This document shows, piece after piece, positions 37,300-50,638 of a DNA stretch of 64,000 nucleotides. Both the position numbers and the translations under genes were made by a program. Under the pieces are notes generated by a model, which worked only from the letters and a program-made list of their open reading frames with translations, did no database searches and had not been told where the DNA came from. Position 1 is the stretch's first letter, and each line of letters opens with the position of its first letter. Source of the DNA: Cacajao melanocephalus (taxonomy: Eukaryota; Chordata; Mammalia; Primates; Pitheciidae); contig CAUYLG010033135.1 in assembly GCA_963573385.1 (NCBI GenBank), forward strand, positions 1 to 64,000, in the 5' to 3' direction.

Positions 37300-37555
37300 A
37301 GAAAAATGGCATTAATATATACTTTGAGTATATACCCAGAAGTAGAAGTCCTGAATCATACGATAATTCTATAATAGTGTAAATTTTTAAGAAACTGTTG
37401 TTTTCCACATGGGCTATACCATTTTTCATTCTCACTAGAAATGCATGAGTGTTCCAATGTCTCTATATCCTTGCTAATGCATGTCAATTTACTTTTTTTC
37501 TAACAGCCATAGAATGGGTGTAAAGTAATATAGAATAATTTTAAATATTATTTTA
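37300..37555 (-). mobile_element. Old L1M fragment, antisense
   Basis: tttgagtatatacccagaag, tgttttccacatgggctata, tctctatatccttgctaatg and atagaatgggtgtaaagtaa follow the antisense L1 ORF2 C-terminal/3' consensus. Confidence 0.7.
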
Positions 37556-37559
37556 TTCA

Positions 37560-38131
37560 TTTTATTGCTAAAAAATATAAAGAATGAAACCCAAAGTAAG
37601 TAGATATATGCACATACAAAATAAGGAGATAATCATTTAGGCAACTAAAAGCAGAAATATGAATTAAAAAGGCTCACCCATTCCCCACTATTACACAGAG
37701 CAAGTGAAAAGATGCTTCAGTACAATGAAATTATTTAATCAGTATAAAATATTTTGGGTTAATTTGAAGACGTTTCTATTACTACTGTGTAATTATATCA
37801 CATCCAGGTTTCTATTTGCACTAAAAGAAAATAGAATAGTGATGGCTCAAAGCACAGAATTTAGATTGAGAATGAGCTTGTGTTTGGTAATTTTTATGTA
37901 CAGGTTTAACCATACTTCCTATTTCACATGGCCTTTTGTAATATGATTTTGATCTTCTTTCACCAAGTGGCAATCTCTTTCCTCTGCCCAGGATAGTTGC
38001 TAGAGCTGACAAAAATTCTCTGAGAAATATGTGGCCTTGGAGTAAATACTTCATTCATTTTTTTTGCTATAAGGACCTGTGTTAACACCCAAGAAAAATG
38101 TACAATATTTCTGGTAGACTTGTTAGACTGT
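37560..38131. other. No gene recognised
   Basis: AT-rich; the 80- and 77-codon frames on opposite strands have no motif. Confidence 0.4.
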
Positions 38132-38149
38132 CTCAACCAGATATAGGAC

Positions 38150-38465
38150 ATTTTCTTCTTTTTTTTTTCTTTTTTTATTTTTTTAGACAGAGTCTTCCTC
38201 TGTTCCGCCCAGGCTGGAGTGCAGTGGCACTGTCTCAGCTCACTGCAGCCTCTGCCTCCTGGGTTCAAATGCTTCTCCTGTCTCAGCTTTCTGAGTAGCT
38301 GGGACTACATGTTTATGCTACCACACCTGGCTAATTTTGTATTTTTAGTAGAGATGAGGTTTCGACATGTTGGCCAGGCTGGGCTCAAACTCCTGACCGC
38401 AGGTGATCTCCTTGCCTCAGACTCCCAAAATGCTGGGATTATAGGCATGAGCCATTATGCCTGGC
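38150..38465 (-). mobile_element. Alu, - strand
   Basis: Poly(T) start, then agacagagtcttcctctgtt ... atgagccattatgcctggc. TSD ctcaaccagatataggac (38132-38149) against ctcaactagatacaagac (38466-38483), three differences. Confidence 0.95.
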
Positions 38466-38554
38466 CTCAACTAGATACAAGACTTCTAAGAATCATAGTG
38501 GCATTTTCCCACAGTATTCTCACACAGGCAAAATAGAGATAGTTTTGTCTTTAG

Positions 38555-38749
38555 GCGGGTGTTGAATAATGAGAACATTTGGACTCGGAGAGGAGCATCA
38601 CACACTGGGGGCAGTTGGAGGCGGCTAGGGGAGGGACAGCATCGGGTGGGGAGGGTGGGGAGGGATAACCTGCGGAAAAATGCTGGATATAGTATGCACC
38701 TATGCAACAACCCTGCATGACCTACACATGTACCCCAGAACCTAAAGTA
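38555..38749 (+). mobile_element. L1 3' end (L1PA-type), 5'-truncated
   Basis: ttgaataatgagaacatttg, gaggagcatcacacactggg, ctaggggagggacagcatcg, acacatgtaccccagaacct: the last about 195 bp of a primate L1. Confidence 0.9.
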
Positions 38750-38833
38750 ATGTGTATATATATATACGTGTATATATACACGTGTATATACATGCATATA
38801 TATACACGTATATATACACATATATATACACGC

Positions 38834-38880
<47 letters not shown>
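38750..38880. repeat. Compound (TA/TG/CA)n-(GA)n microsatellite at the L1 tail
   Basis: About 100 bp of alternating purine-pyrimidine tatatacgtgtatatataca words, then (GA)n at about 38852-38880. Replaces the L1 poly(A). Frames of 66 and 132 codons here are repeat translations. Confidence 0.95.
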
Positions 38881-39590
<710 letters not shown>

Positions 39591-39599
39591 AGCCTCTTA

Positions 39600-40042
39600 T
39601 CCTTTTAAATGCAAATGTCTGTTGCAATTATTTTATCTGCGCTTCCTCAGTCTATTTGTCGTTGTAACAGGCAGGTAATCTAACCTTTTTTTTTCCTAAG
39701 GGCTCTGAATGAAGAGCAACTGAGCTTGAGTAGCTACAGCCAAGAAACTTCATCCAAATAGTTTGATGACATTATTGGTTTTTGGACAATGCCTTAATGA
39801 TAAGAAGCTTCTTGAGGAATGAGACGTGTATTTGCATGTGGGAAGCATCAATCTCTCCCTTCCTGCACATCTCTTTTCTATACTCTCTATTATTAAGTGG
39901 GGTAAACTTCCTATCCTCTTGAATTTCTCCAGGTCCTGGAACTCGTTTCCATGAATAGAATGCACAGGAAATGGCACTTTATAATGTCTGCCTATGACTT
40001 AATAAATCTTACGGCTTTCATTTTCATCCTTCCAATTTGCAG
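39600..40042. other. No gene recognised; non-repetitive
   Basis: A 75-codon - strand frame (39750-39977) lacks any motif. Confidence 0.4.
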
Positions 40043-40178
40043 CCAGCTACCAGATAAAAAAGCTTAAACTAGTGAGAAAGAAAGACATGAGATTCAGGGA
40101 AACCTCAAATCCAGCTACCAGGTAAAGAAGCTTAAACTAGTGAGAAAGAAAGACATTAGGTTCAGGAAAACCTCAAAT
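40043..40178 (+). repeat. 68-bp tandem duplication
   Basis: Unit 1 40043-40110 and unit 2 40111-40178 both read ccagctaccag..taaa..agcttaaactagtgagaa..acctcaaat with about five substitutions between them. Confidence 0.97.
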
Positions 40179-41197
<1,019 letters not shown>

Positions 41198-41199
41198 TT

Positions 41200-42424
41200 A
41201 CAACCGAACCAGGACTCGGTAAGATGGAGTAGCATTTTCTAGACATTTTGAAGCCAATTGTTTAAATAGAAATGCATCAATCTGGTACTTCAGAATAGAG
41301 AAAGTCTATTAAATCTAATTGTATGATATCTAAAAGGCAAGTTGCAGGAAATTTAATATAACAAATTAACATATTTGCATCATAATATATGTTTACTTAG
41401 CCAAGATAGAATTAACTTCAATATCCTTTATAATTTGATCGCTTATTAATGTATGGCTTATGATAAAAAAAGAGACATTAATACATACTGACAATTTTAC
41501 AGATTAAGTCAAATATCATCTTAGAAGATCCCTTTCTTTTAACCAATGTTGATTCAATGTCATGAGTATTACTATTTGGGTTGCTGAATTTTAATTAAAG
41601 ATTTATTGGCTCTCCCTAAACATCTTTAAAACCTCTACTAAATTGTAACAATTAAACCAATCATATGCCAAATGAAGACAATAAATAAAATGAACATTTT
41701 TAAAAGTTTAAAATCATATAGATTTTTTAGAATTAAAAGGAGAATATATTGTTAATTTGGAGAAAATGCTCAAACAGGTTATATTTCCTAAACTTTGTCT
41801 TCTTTTATTAATAAATATTTGGCATTAATAATGAAGGATTAATGTGCAAATGCATCACATGATTTCCTAATGCTTTTGCACCTCAAATGTTTTATACATT
41901 TTTATGTGGTAGAAATAATATTAGTCCTAAACACATGATTTACTGCTTACTAAATGGAATCTCTATAATTAATATTTTAATTATTATGTATGCCTATTTT
42001 AAATATTTTTGATCTTCCTACACAGACTAAGTGTGACTAGAAGAGACTAATTACAATTAGAAGACAAAAATCTCAATGATGTTGCTGTTTAAGTGGTAAT
42101 TGTAATTAGAGGAATTTAGAAAAAAAGACATCAACTTTTCAAAAGAAAGTAAACAATGAAAACATTGTAGGGTAAGAGAAGTCAGCATTTTTTGAAACAG
42201 TTGAATATATAAATGAAAATGAAGAAGTGTATCTGTTTTGGGAAAACTCTTATACTGTGTTCTTCATCTGCTCTTGCACCAACGGAGCAGTCAACACAGA
42301 AGAAGACTTCTGTGATGAAATGCGTGTGGGTTTTTCTCTATCAAAAAGCTGTGAATACAGGCTATGTATTCTCCAACTCAATTCTGATACTATCTACCTG
42401 AGAATAGCATTAAATCACACTGAT
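41200..42424. other. No gene; AT-rich noncoding with homeodomain-like words
   Basis: No repeat recognised. Contains several TAATTA-type words and the inverted repeat at 42047-42109. The overlapping 62- and 66-codon frames near 42213-42427 lack motifs. Confidence 0.4.
42047..42109. promoter_or_regulatory. Inverted pair of TAATTA/CAATTA sites
   Basis: ctaattacaattag (42047-42060) and taattgtaattag (42097-42109) are reverse complements over 13 bp, 36 bp apart. Each arm holds a head-to-head pair of homeodomain core words. Function is inference only. Confidence 0.4.
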
Positions 42425-42429
42425 TGAGG

Positions 42430-43065
42430 ACTCAGTCCCCAAGAGATTCCCCTGCCCCAAATACCCATCACTAGTCTCAAGTCTGGGCCTCTGGAACTTC
42501 TGACCAAATAGCTTCAAATTGGGGTTTCCACCACTCCTGCTTTAGGTTTGACTAAGTTGTGGAGTAGTTCACAGAACTCAGGAAACACTTATTTATGTTT
42601 ATTGGCTTGTTAAAGGGATATATGAAGGATATAGATGAAGAGATGCATAGGGTGAGGTATGGAAGAAGGAGCACAGAGCTTCCATGCTCTCCCTGGATTC
42701 CACCCTTCAGGAACCTGCACATGCTCAGCTAGCTGAAAGCTCTCCATAACCCTGTTCTCTTGGGCTTTTACGTAGGCTTCATTAAGTAGGTACGACTGAT
42801 TAAATCATTGAACATTGGTGACCAACTTGATGGTCAGCCCCTTTCTCTTCTCTGGAGCTTGGGGAGTGGGACTGATGGTCACAACTATTGAATCCTGCCT
42901 TGTTCTTTCTGGTGAGCTGCCCCATCCTAAAACTATCAGTGAATACTGCCATGCAGAACACACTTTGGAGATTCCAAGGATTTTAGAAGTTGTATGTCAG
43001 ATGGGGACAAAGACCAAATATATATTTCACAATATCACAGTACCTAAATCAGAGTGCTGAATATG
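42430..43065 (-). mobile_element. ERVL-type solo LTR (MLT2-like)
   Basis: + strand order: ctggaacttctgaccaaata, cacagaactcaggaaacact, tttatgtttattggcttgtt (AATAAA on the - strand), gagcacagagcttccatgct, tgattaaatcattgaacatt, ggggacaaagaccaaatata. This is the reverse complement of an ERVL/MLT2-like LTR. Ends approximate; no internal region. Confidence 0.65.
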
Positions 43066-43776
43066 TCTATAATATATAAAGGTAACTAAATATAACTAAA
43101 TTGAATGCTGGAAGAAAATTCACTTTCATTTAAGACGAAATGGTTTCAGAAAGACAAAGGAGGAGGTAAGAAACAGGTAGGGTAGTATTGGCTCTAAAAA
43201 GGGTAATATTTGCCTTCATCATTGGAAAAATAATGATGAAGTCTGAAATTCACCACAATGAAGAAAATTCTCATTTTTGATACATGGGTGGAAAGTGCCA
43301 AAGAAAGGAGCACATTTCAAATTTGTTTAAATAGTCCTAGTACTGCTTGGAAACCACCATCAAAATGGATGTATTTTCTTCTAGCATGTAAAAATGAAAT
43401 AATTTTACTATTAGAAAGTATGACTATATTTTAAAAATCCAAATAAAATTGCTACCAAGAGGATGCATTCAAGGAAAAAAAAAACTAGCTTTCATCTATG
43501 CATGATAAATGGTTCCAATTTTTCTATGAATATTTGCTTGCCTTCTTACTCATTCCCTTTTGCCATCTGCTAGAATATGCTATCAGAAAAGTGGCAGAAG
43601 TTGCCAATGCTTAAAACAAAAAATTTAAATAGAAAAACTTAAAATTGAGAAATTCTCTCCACTAAATGTAATTCCTGTGACTTGCAAAACAAGAAGAATG
43701 TCATTATTAGATTTATCAGTAAAACAAATTAAAGTGTTCTATATATCTTTTGGCTTATGATGACTACTAGATAATA
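43066..43776. other. No gene recognised
   Basis: AT-rich, nothing assigned. Confidence 0.4.
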
Positions 43777-44785
43777 TAAGAATTTTTTTTAAAGAACTTT
43801 TATTTTAGGTTTGGGGTTACATGTGAAGATTTGTTACATAGGTAAATGTGTCACGGGGGTTTGTTGTACATATTATTTCATCACCCAGGTATTAAGCCCA
43901 GTACACAATGGTTATCTTTTCTGCTTCTCTCCCTCCTCCAAACCTCCCCGCTCAAGCAAATCACAGTGTGTTCTTTCCGTCTTTGTATTCATAAGTTCTT
44001 ATCATTTAGCTACCACTTATGCACAAGAACATGTTGTACTTGGTTTTCTATTCCTGTGTTAGTTTGCTATGGATAACAGCCTCCGGCTTCATCTGTGTTC
44101 TCACAAAAGACAAGATCTCGTTCTTTTTTTCTGGCTAGATAGTATTCTACGGTGTATACGCTACGACATTTTCATTATTCAATCTGTCATTGATGGCATT
44201 TAGGTTGACTTTGTGTCTTTGCTATTGTGAATAGTGCTGCAACAAACATTCATGTGCATGTGTCTTTATGGTAGAATGATTTCTATTACTCTGGGTATAT
44301 ACCCAGTAATGGGATTGCTGGGTTGAATGGATGTTCTGCTTTTAGCTCTTTGAGGAACTGCCATACTTCTTTCCACAATGGTTGAACTAATTTACATACC
44401 CACTAACAGTGTATAAGCTTTCGCTTTTTTCTGCAACCTTGCCAGCATGTTAGTTTTTGACTTTTCAATAATAGTCATTCTGACTGTTGTGAGATGGTAT
44501 CTCATTGTGGTTTTGATTTGCGTTTCTCTAATTATTAATCATATTGAGCTATTCTTCATATGCTTCTTGGCCGCATGTCTGTCTTTTTTTTGTGGAGTTC
44601 ATGTACTTTGCCCACTTTTTAATAGGCTTATTCATTTCTCTCTTGTAAATTAGTTTACATTCCTATACATGCTGTATATTAGACCTTTGTCAGAAGCATA
44701 CTTTGCACAAATGTTGTCATATTCTGTAAGTTGTCTGTTTACTCTGTTGATAGCTTTTTTTTTTTGATATATAGATGCTCTTTAG

Positions 44786-44878
44786 TTTAATGGGTTTTAA
44801 ACTAAAACCCATTAAAGTGTAAAACCATTAAGTGTAAAATGGTTTTACATTTACATGTAAAACCACTGGGTGGTTTTA
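44786..44878. repeat. Three consecutive hairpins inside L1
   Basis: Hairpin 1: tttaatgggtttta / taaaacccattaaa (44786-44799, 44803-44816, loop 3). Hairpin 2: gtaaaaccatt / aatggttttac (44819-44829, 44838-44848). Hairpin 3: taaaaccac / gtggtttta (44858-44866, 44870-44878). All arms are exact. They replace normal antisense L1 sequence between tttagtttaa and tggttttagg. Confidence 0.95.
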
Positions 44879-46114
44879 GGATGTCTTTCACTCATTGATT
44901 GTTTTTGTCAGCTTTGTTGAAAATCAGATAGTTGTACATGTGCGGCCTTATTTCTGGTCTCTCTATTCTGTTCCCTTGGTCTATGTACTGATTTTTTTTT
45001 TATCAGTGCCATGCTGTTTTGGTTACTTAGCCTTGCAGCATTGTTTGAAGTTCAGTAATGTGATGCTTCAAGGTTTTTTGTTCTTTTTGCTTAGGATTGT
45101 CTTGGCAATTTGGGCTTTTTTTTTTTTTTTTGGTTTCATATAAATTTTAAATAGGTTTTTCTTTTTCTGTGAAGAATGTTGTTGGTAGTTTGATAGGAAT
45201 AGCATTAATCTGTAAATTGCTTTGGATATAATAGCCATTTTAATAATATTGAGTCTTCTTATTCATGAGCATGGGATATTTTTTCATTAGTGTCTTTTCT
45301 AATTTCTTTTAGCAGTTTTATAATTCTCACTGTAGAGATCTTTCACCTCTTTGGTTTGCTGTATTCCTTGGTATTTTATTCTTTTTGTGGCAGTTGTTAA
45401 TGGGATTGCCTTTCTGATTTGACTCTTGGCTTGGCTGTTCTTGGTGTAGAGGAAAGCTAGTGATTTCTGAACGTTTATTTTGTATCCTGCAATTTTGCTG
45501 AAGGAGCTTCTTGTCAGCTGGAAGGGTTTTGGAACTAGACTACTGGGTTTTCTAGATATAAAACTATGTCTTCTGCAAACAGATAGTTTGACTTTCTGTC
45601 TTCCTATTTGAATATCTTTTATTTCTTGCTCTTGTCTGATTGCTCTGGCTAAGACTTCAAATACTATGTTGACTAGAAGTGATGAGAGAGGGCATTCTTG
45701 GTCTTGTGCTGGTTTTCAAAGGAAATGCTTCCAGCTTTTTCCTGTTTGGTATAATGTTAACTGTGGGTTTGTCAGAGATGGCTTTTATTATTTTGAAGTT
45801 TGTTCCTTCGAGAACTCTGGGTAACTCAAATGGCCAGAGTGCTCTACGTTCTCAAAATCATCTCACTGGTTCTCCACAAACAATTCTGAATGACGCTGAA
45901 CCGGCTAGAATGACAGAAATAAAATTCAGAATTGGATAGGAATATACATCCTTGAGATTCAGGAGGACAGGAAAACCCAATTCATGGAAAGTAAGAATCA
46001 CAATAAAATGATACAAGAGCTGAAGGATAAAATAGCCAGTATAAAAAGGGACCTGACAGAGCTGAATAGCACAATACAAGAATTTCAGGATGCAATCATA
46101 AACTTTAATAGTAT

Positions 46115-46627
46115 TGAAGAAGGGAATTAAATAATAGCAATGATAGTAAAAATAAAACCATATAATTTGTAGTTGCTATATAATAAAGTAAATTTTGCTG
46201 TGTTGTGTGCTGTTTAATATAAAACCCCATCCTCAGCTCTGCTTAAAATTAATGAACTCCTGTAAAACCTACCTTACCTATTTTCCCCACATTCTCAGAA
46301 AAGTGCCCAGGCACTTTGTTTTTCTTGCTGAACAGCCATAAGGTCACAGGGCAAGATAATACCCAAAGAATGTACAATGCGTTTCTCAAAATGCTATTTT
46401 TCAAATGTAACATACATCACAAGACAAGTTGCAAATTAATTAACTGTTCTTTGTTCTGACTTCTATAAACTTGTTAGCTGCTATGTCATCCTGGATGTAT
46501 AAAAGTACCCCATTTTCTTCTCTGGGGCTCAGACTTGGGATGATAATCCTCTGAGCCGGTGGCCATCTTAATGAAATCCTCCTGTTTCACCCAATGGTGT
46601 CTCTAGTCTCTTGGATATTCTTTAACA
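46115..46627 (+). mobile_element. ERV-type solo LTR (family unresolved) inside the L1 inversion
   Basis: About 513 bp starting tgaagaagggaattaa and ending tattctttaaca, with TATAAAAG at 46498-46505 and an AATGAA in the poly(A)-signal position (46570-46575). L1 ORF1 sequence is continuous across it (..ctttaatagta | gtagaacaaaccaagcc..), which sets the limits; flanks gtat / gtag are a possible 4-bp TSD. No internal retroviral sequence. Confidence 0.7.
46498..46505 (+). promoter_or_regulatory. TATA box of the LTR
   Basis: tataaaag about 65 bp upstream of the poly(A)-signal position, typical LTR spacing. Confidence 0.5.
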
Positions 46628-47422
46628 GTAGAACAAACCAAGCCAAGGAATGAATCTGAGAACATTAATATTGGTCCACTTAAATAAGACAGTCAGACAA
46701 AAATAAAGAAAAAAAGAATAAAAAGAAATAAATAGAACCTCCAAGAGGGGTTATGTAAAGAGACCAAATCTATGAATCACTGGCATCCCTGGAAGGGAGG
46801 GGGAGAAAGCAAACAACTCGGAAAATGTATTTCAAGATATTCTTCATAAAATCTTCCCCAACCTTTCTAGAGAGGCCAACTGTCAAATTCAGGAAATGCA
46901 GAAATCTCCTGCAAGATTTTACATAAGAATATCATCCCCAAGACACATAATCATCAAATTTTCCAAGGGCAAAATGAAAGAATATTAAAGGCAGCTAGAG
47001 AGAAAAGACAGGTCACCTACAAAGGAACTCCATCAGGCTAACAATATGCTTCTCAGCTGAAACTGCACAAGCCAGAAGAGATTGAGGGCTATACTCAATA
47101 TTCTTAAAGACAAAATCTTCAATCAAGAGTTTCATATCCAACCAAACTAAGCTTTTTAAGTGAAGGAGAAATAAGATCCTTTTCAGATAAGACAATGTTA
47201 AGGAAATTTATTACCACCAGACCTATTCTGCATGAGATTTTGAAAGGAGCCCTAAATATAGAAAGGAAAGGTAATACAAGATATAATAGTAGATAATACA
47301 GGAACACATTTAAACACACAGAACAATGTCACTATAAAACAACGACACAAACAAGTCAATATAATATTCAGTTAACAGCATGACAGGATCAAATCCACAC
47401 ATATCAATACTAATAATTTTTT

Positions 47423-47806
47423 AGCATTCAAAATTCAACAACAATTTAAATGATTATTCAACATCTACTTTAATTAAATTTTTACATTAGTTAAAAAATC
47501 TTTGACTTTTAATTGTTACTATACGGTATTATAAAGAAATGGGGCTGAGTTTGCATCCTAGCTCTTCCTAAGTGTTCTTGGATGATTATTTAACATTTCT
47601 GAGATTCCATTTCTTATCCCTGCAATTATAATAAGATTAAAACTTACATATTTTGTCTTGGTCAAATAAATTCATGTAGTACTAGTCTATAGTTTGATAA
47701 AAACACAATAAATATCAAAATTTTAACATTTATATATTTTTATATGAAAACATACCAAAATCTCTACCATAATTATACCTTTCAAAAGTTATACTTTCAG
47801 AGTTTG
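47423..47806. other. No gene recognised
   Basis: AT-rich. Confidence 0.4.
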
Positions 47807-47811
47807 AACTA

Positions 47812-48169
47812 TATATTAGTCCTTTTTCACACTGCTATAAAGATACTACCTGAGACTGAGTAATTTATAAACAAAAGAGGTTTAATTGACTCACAGTTCT
47901 GCATGGCTGGGGAGGCCTCAGGAAACTTACAGTGGTGGAGGAAGGTGAAGGGGAAGCAAACATGTCCTACGTAGTGGCAAGATAGAGAAAGCACAGGGGA
48001 AACTATCACTTTTAAACCATCAGATCTCATGGGAAGTCCCTCAATATTAGGAGAACAGCATGGAGAGAACCACCTTCATGATCCAATCACTTCCCACCAG
48101 GTCCCTTCCTCGACAAATAGGGATTACAATTCAAGCTGATATTTGGGTATACAGATCTAAACCATATCA
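47812..48169 (-). mobile_element. MaLR solo LTR (THE1/MST-type)
   Basis: + strand tatattagtcctttttcaca ... aatcacttcccaccaggtcc ... ctaaaccatatca. Perfect TSD aacta at 47807-47811 and 48170-48174. 358 bp, no internal region. Confidence 0.95.
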
Positions 48170-48174
48170 AACTA

Positions 48175-48640
48175 TTACAAACTCAAAATATTTTCATGGT
48201 AGTTTTATTTTGATAAATATAAGGAAATATTCAGGCACTTGTATTTTTAAATACCCAGTATAATTTTATAATCTAGAAATTTATAATCTATTGATATTAG
48301 TCACACATTCAATTGATTAGCAAATGTTTATTAGTTTAATTTTGTACTGCATGATAGGTTTAGCCCTGTAATTAGAAACACATCATTTGATCAGGTGCAA
48401 ATTCCCCAGTTTACCAACTTAGAAAATTATCTCATTGTCATTGTATTGTTCTCCTTTCTCAGCTCTCATAGTACAATTATTTTGCTAGTTCCTCATATTC
48501 ACATAGATTAAATTTACGGAGGAGTCTATCATCTACCTATTTTAAAGTAAAGAAGCTGCATATAATACAATAGATTACTGATTAAGGTGCAATGAGAACC
48601 CAGAGGAGGCCAGGGAGATCACTAAATAGCAATGTAAGTT
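48175..48640. other. No gene recognised
   Basis: Nothing assigned. Confidence 0.4.
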
Positions 48641-48648
48641 CACTAGAG

Positions 48649-48815
48649 CAGTGGTTCTACACATGAGAAATGGCTAGTCTGTGGAAAAATACTAGCTGAA
48701 GGCAGCACTCAGGTTAATAAAATAAGAATCACTTGTGTGAAGGGAGGAGGTCTGGGCAATGATATATTTTTAAAATCTCCCAAAGTGATTCTTACATGTG
48801 GAGTGAGAACCACTA
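48649..48815 (+). mobile_element. hAT-Charlie MITE, MER5A-like
   Basis: Ends cagtggttctacac and gtgagaaccacta form the MER5 terminal inverted repeat; inside, aaaataagaatcacttgtgt and cccaaagtgattcttacatg fit the element. Confidence 0.75.
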
Positions 48816-48854
48816 CTCCAGACAAACTATTTAATGAGTACATATAAAACACAT

Positions 48855-48935
48855 AGGAGATGTTTATTGTGGCATTATTTATAATTGCAACAAATTGAAA
48901 GTGAGCTAAATATCCACCAATTAAGTATATGGACA
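48855..48935 (+). mobile_element. Short old L1 fragment, sense
   Basis: ggagatgtttattgtggcat, tatttataattgcaacaaat, taaatatccaccaatta match the L1M ORF2 3' consensus. Confidence 0.55.
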
Positions 48936-49489
48936 ATTCTAGACAAAAATTGTACCCACCACCCCCTCAAAAATTCTGGAAACTCAAGTGCTTTGATGCA
49001 GCTGGAATGTGGTATGTACGTGAGGAATGGAAGAAGCTAAGGCTGAAAAGATTGGCAGAGACCTACATAAGAGCAATAGCTCACCTATTGCTCTTCTCTA
49101 TATTTCTGATACATTTCTCTTTCTGTAATAAATATTTTAAATAATTTATTCATGAAATATGCTAATGCACTGATATGTATGTGAGCCAAACACTTGAATT
49201 AATGCATGTTTACATTTTGCTATAGTGTTTTCAGTATTTCTGTTAGTTATTAAAGACTAAAGCATTAGAGACTTGGATACATCATGCCTCTTTCTCTGTT
49301 CTTCCCTTCTACAGGTATTCTGAATTAGACATGTATACAATATATGTATTTTAATCCCTTCATTATGTATGTATGTATCCATACCAAACATTGTTTTGTT
49401 TTAAAATTTATATAGTAATTTACTTTACATTTTGCTTTTATTTCTTAACATTTCCCAAAGTTGTTCTATGCACATGGGACATGCAGATC
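48936..49489. other. No gene recognised
   Basis: A 71-codon frame at 48929-49144 has no motif. Confidence 0.4.
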
Positions 49490-49505
49490 AAATTCATTCT
49501 TTTTA

Positions 49506-50638
49506 TGTTTTGTTTAAAATTTTTTTCATTATCATAGGTAATTCTATACATTTTAAAAAATTATTTTTAATTTTTGTGGGTACAAAGTACAGGTATATAT
49601 TTATGGGGTACATTGAATGTTTTGATACAGGCATGTAATATGAAATAATCACATCATGGAGAATGGGGTATCCATTCCCTCAAGCATTTATCCTTTGTTC
49701 TACAAGCAATCAAATTACACTTTTTCAGCTATTTTAAAAAGTACAATTATTATTGAAAATAATCATCCTGTTTTGTTATCAAATAATAGGTCTTGATTCT
49801 TTCTAACAATTTTTCTTGTTCTCATTAACCATCCCTACCTCCGAAGCCTCCACAACACTTCCCAGCCTCTGGTAGCAATCCTTCTACACCCTATGTCCAT
49901 GAGTTCAATTGTTTTGATTTTTAGATCCTACAAGTAAGTGAGAACATGCAATATTTGTCTTTCAGTGCCTGATTTATATCACTTAATGTAATGTCATCCA
50001 GTTCCACCCATGATGTTGCAAATGATTGGATCTCATTCTTTTTTATGGCTGAATGATACTCCATTGTGTTTGGTACCAAATTTTCTTTATCTATTCATCT
50101 GCTGATGGAGACTTAGGTTGATTCCAAACCTTGGGTATGATGAAAAGTGTTGCAATAAACGTGGGAGTGCAGTTATCTTTTCAATATACTGACCTCCTTT
50201 CTTTTGGGTATATATCCAGAAGTGTAATTGCTGGACTATATGGTAGCTCAATTTTCTTAGTTTGTTTTGTTTTGTTTTGTTTTTTGGAAGAAACTCCAAA
50301 CTGTTTTCCATAGTGGTTGTACTAATTTGCATTCCAACCAACAGTGTACAGGGGTTCCATTTTCTCCATATCCTCACCAGCATTTTTTATCTGACTTTTA
50401 GATGTAACCTATTTTAACTCGTGTGAGATATCTCATTGCAGTTTTGATTTGCATTTTCTGATGATCAGTGATGTTGAACACCTTCTCATATGGCTGTTTG
50501 CCATTTTTATGTCTTCTTTTGAGATACATCAGTTCAAATTTTTTGCTCATTTTTAATTAGATTGTTTGATTATTTTTCCTATAGAGTTATTTGAGCTACT
50601 TATATATTCTGGTTATTAATCAATGTCAGTTGGGTAGT
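49506..50638 (-). mobile_element. L1 3' part (L1MA/MB-type) with probable 3' transduction
   Basis: Antisense L1 from about 49556 (aatttttgtgggtacaaagt) through ccacccatgatgttgcaaat, tgaatgatactccattgtgt, gggtatatatccagaagtgt to ggttattaatcaatgtcag. Perfect 16-bp TSD aaattcattcttttta at 49490-49505 and 50639-50654, with a TTTTT/AAA type nick site. Between the TSD and the L1 end lie a T-rich run, about 28 bp of other sequence (cattatcataggtaattcta..) and the L1's own T/A-rich tail, as in a 3' transduction. Confidence 0.88.

Larger units (their letters stand above)
43789..47410 (-). mobile_element. L1 with 5' inversion, interrupted by an LTR
   Basis: 43789 to about 45833 is antisense L1, 3' end first (ggtttggggttacatgtgaa, gtgtatacgctacgacattt, atatacccagtaatgggatt) up into ORF2. 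At about 45834 orientation flips: from there the sequence is sense L1 5' UTR end and ORF1 (atggccagagtgctctacg, aatgacagaaataaaattc, agacagtcagacaaaaataa) to the start of ORF2 (atgacaggatcaaatccaca, 47380 on). ORF2's first half is missing between the parts. TSD-like flanks taagaatttttt (43777-43788) and taataatttttt (47411-47422). This is the pattern expected from twin priming. Confidence 0.88.

Noticed and set aside
38219..38536. 105-codon + strand frame
   Set aside because: Alu at 38150-38465.
40043..40178. Possible CRISPR-like or satellite array
   Set aside because: Only two abutting units without spacers; a simple tandem duplication.
43811..44653. Several + strand frames of 68-83 codons
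   Set aside because: Antisense L1 ORF2/3' UTR.
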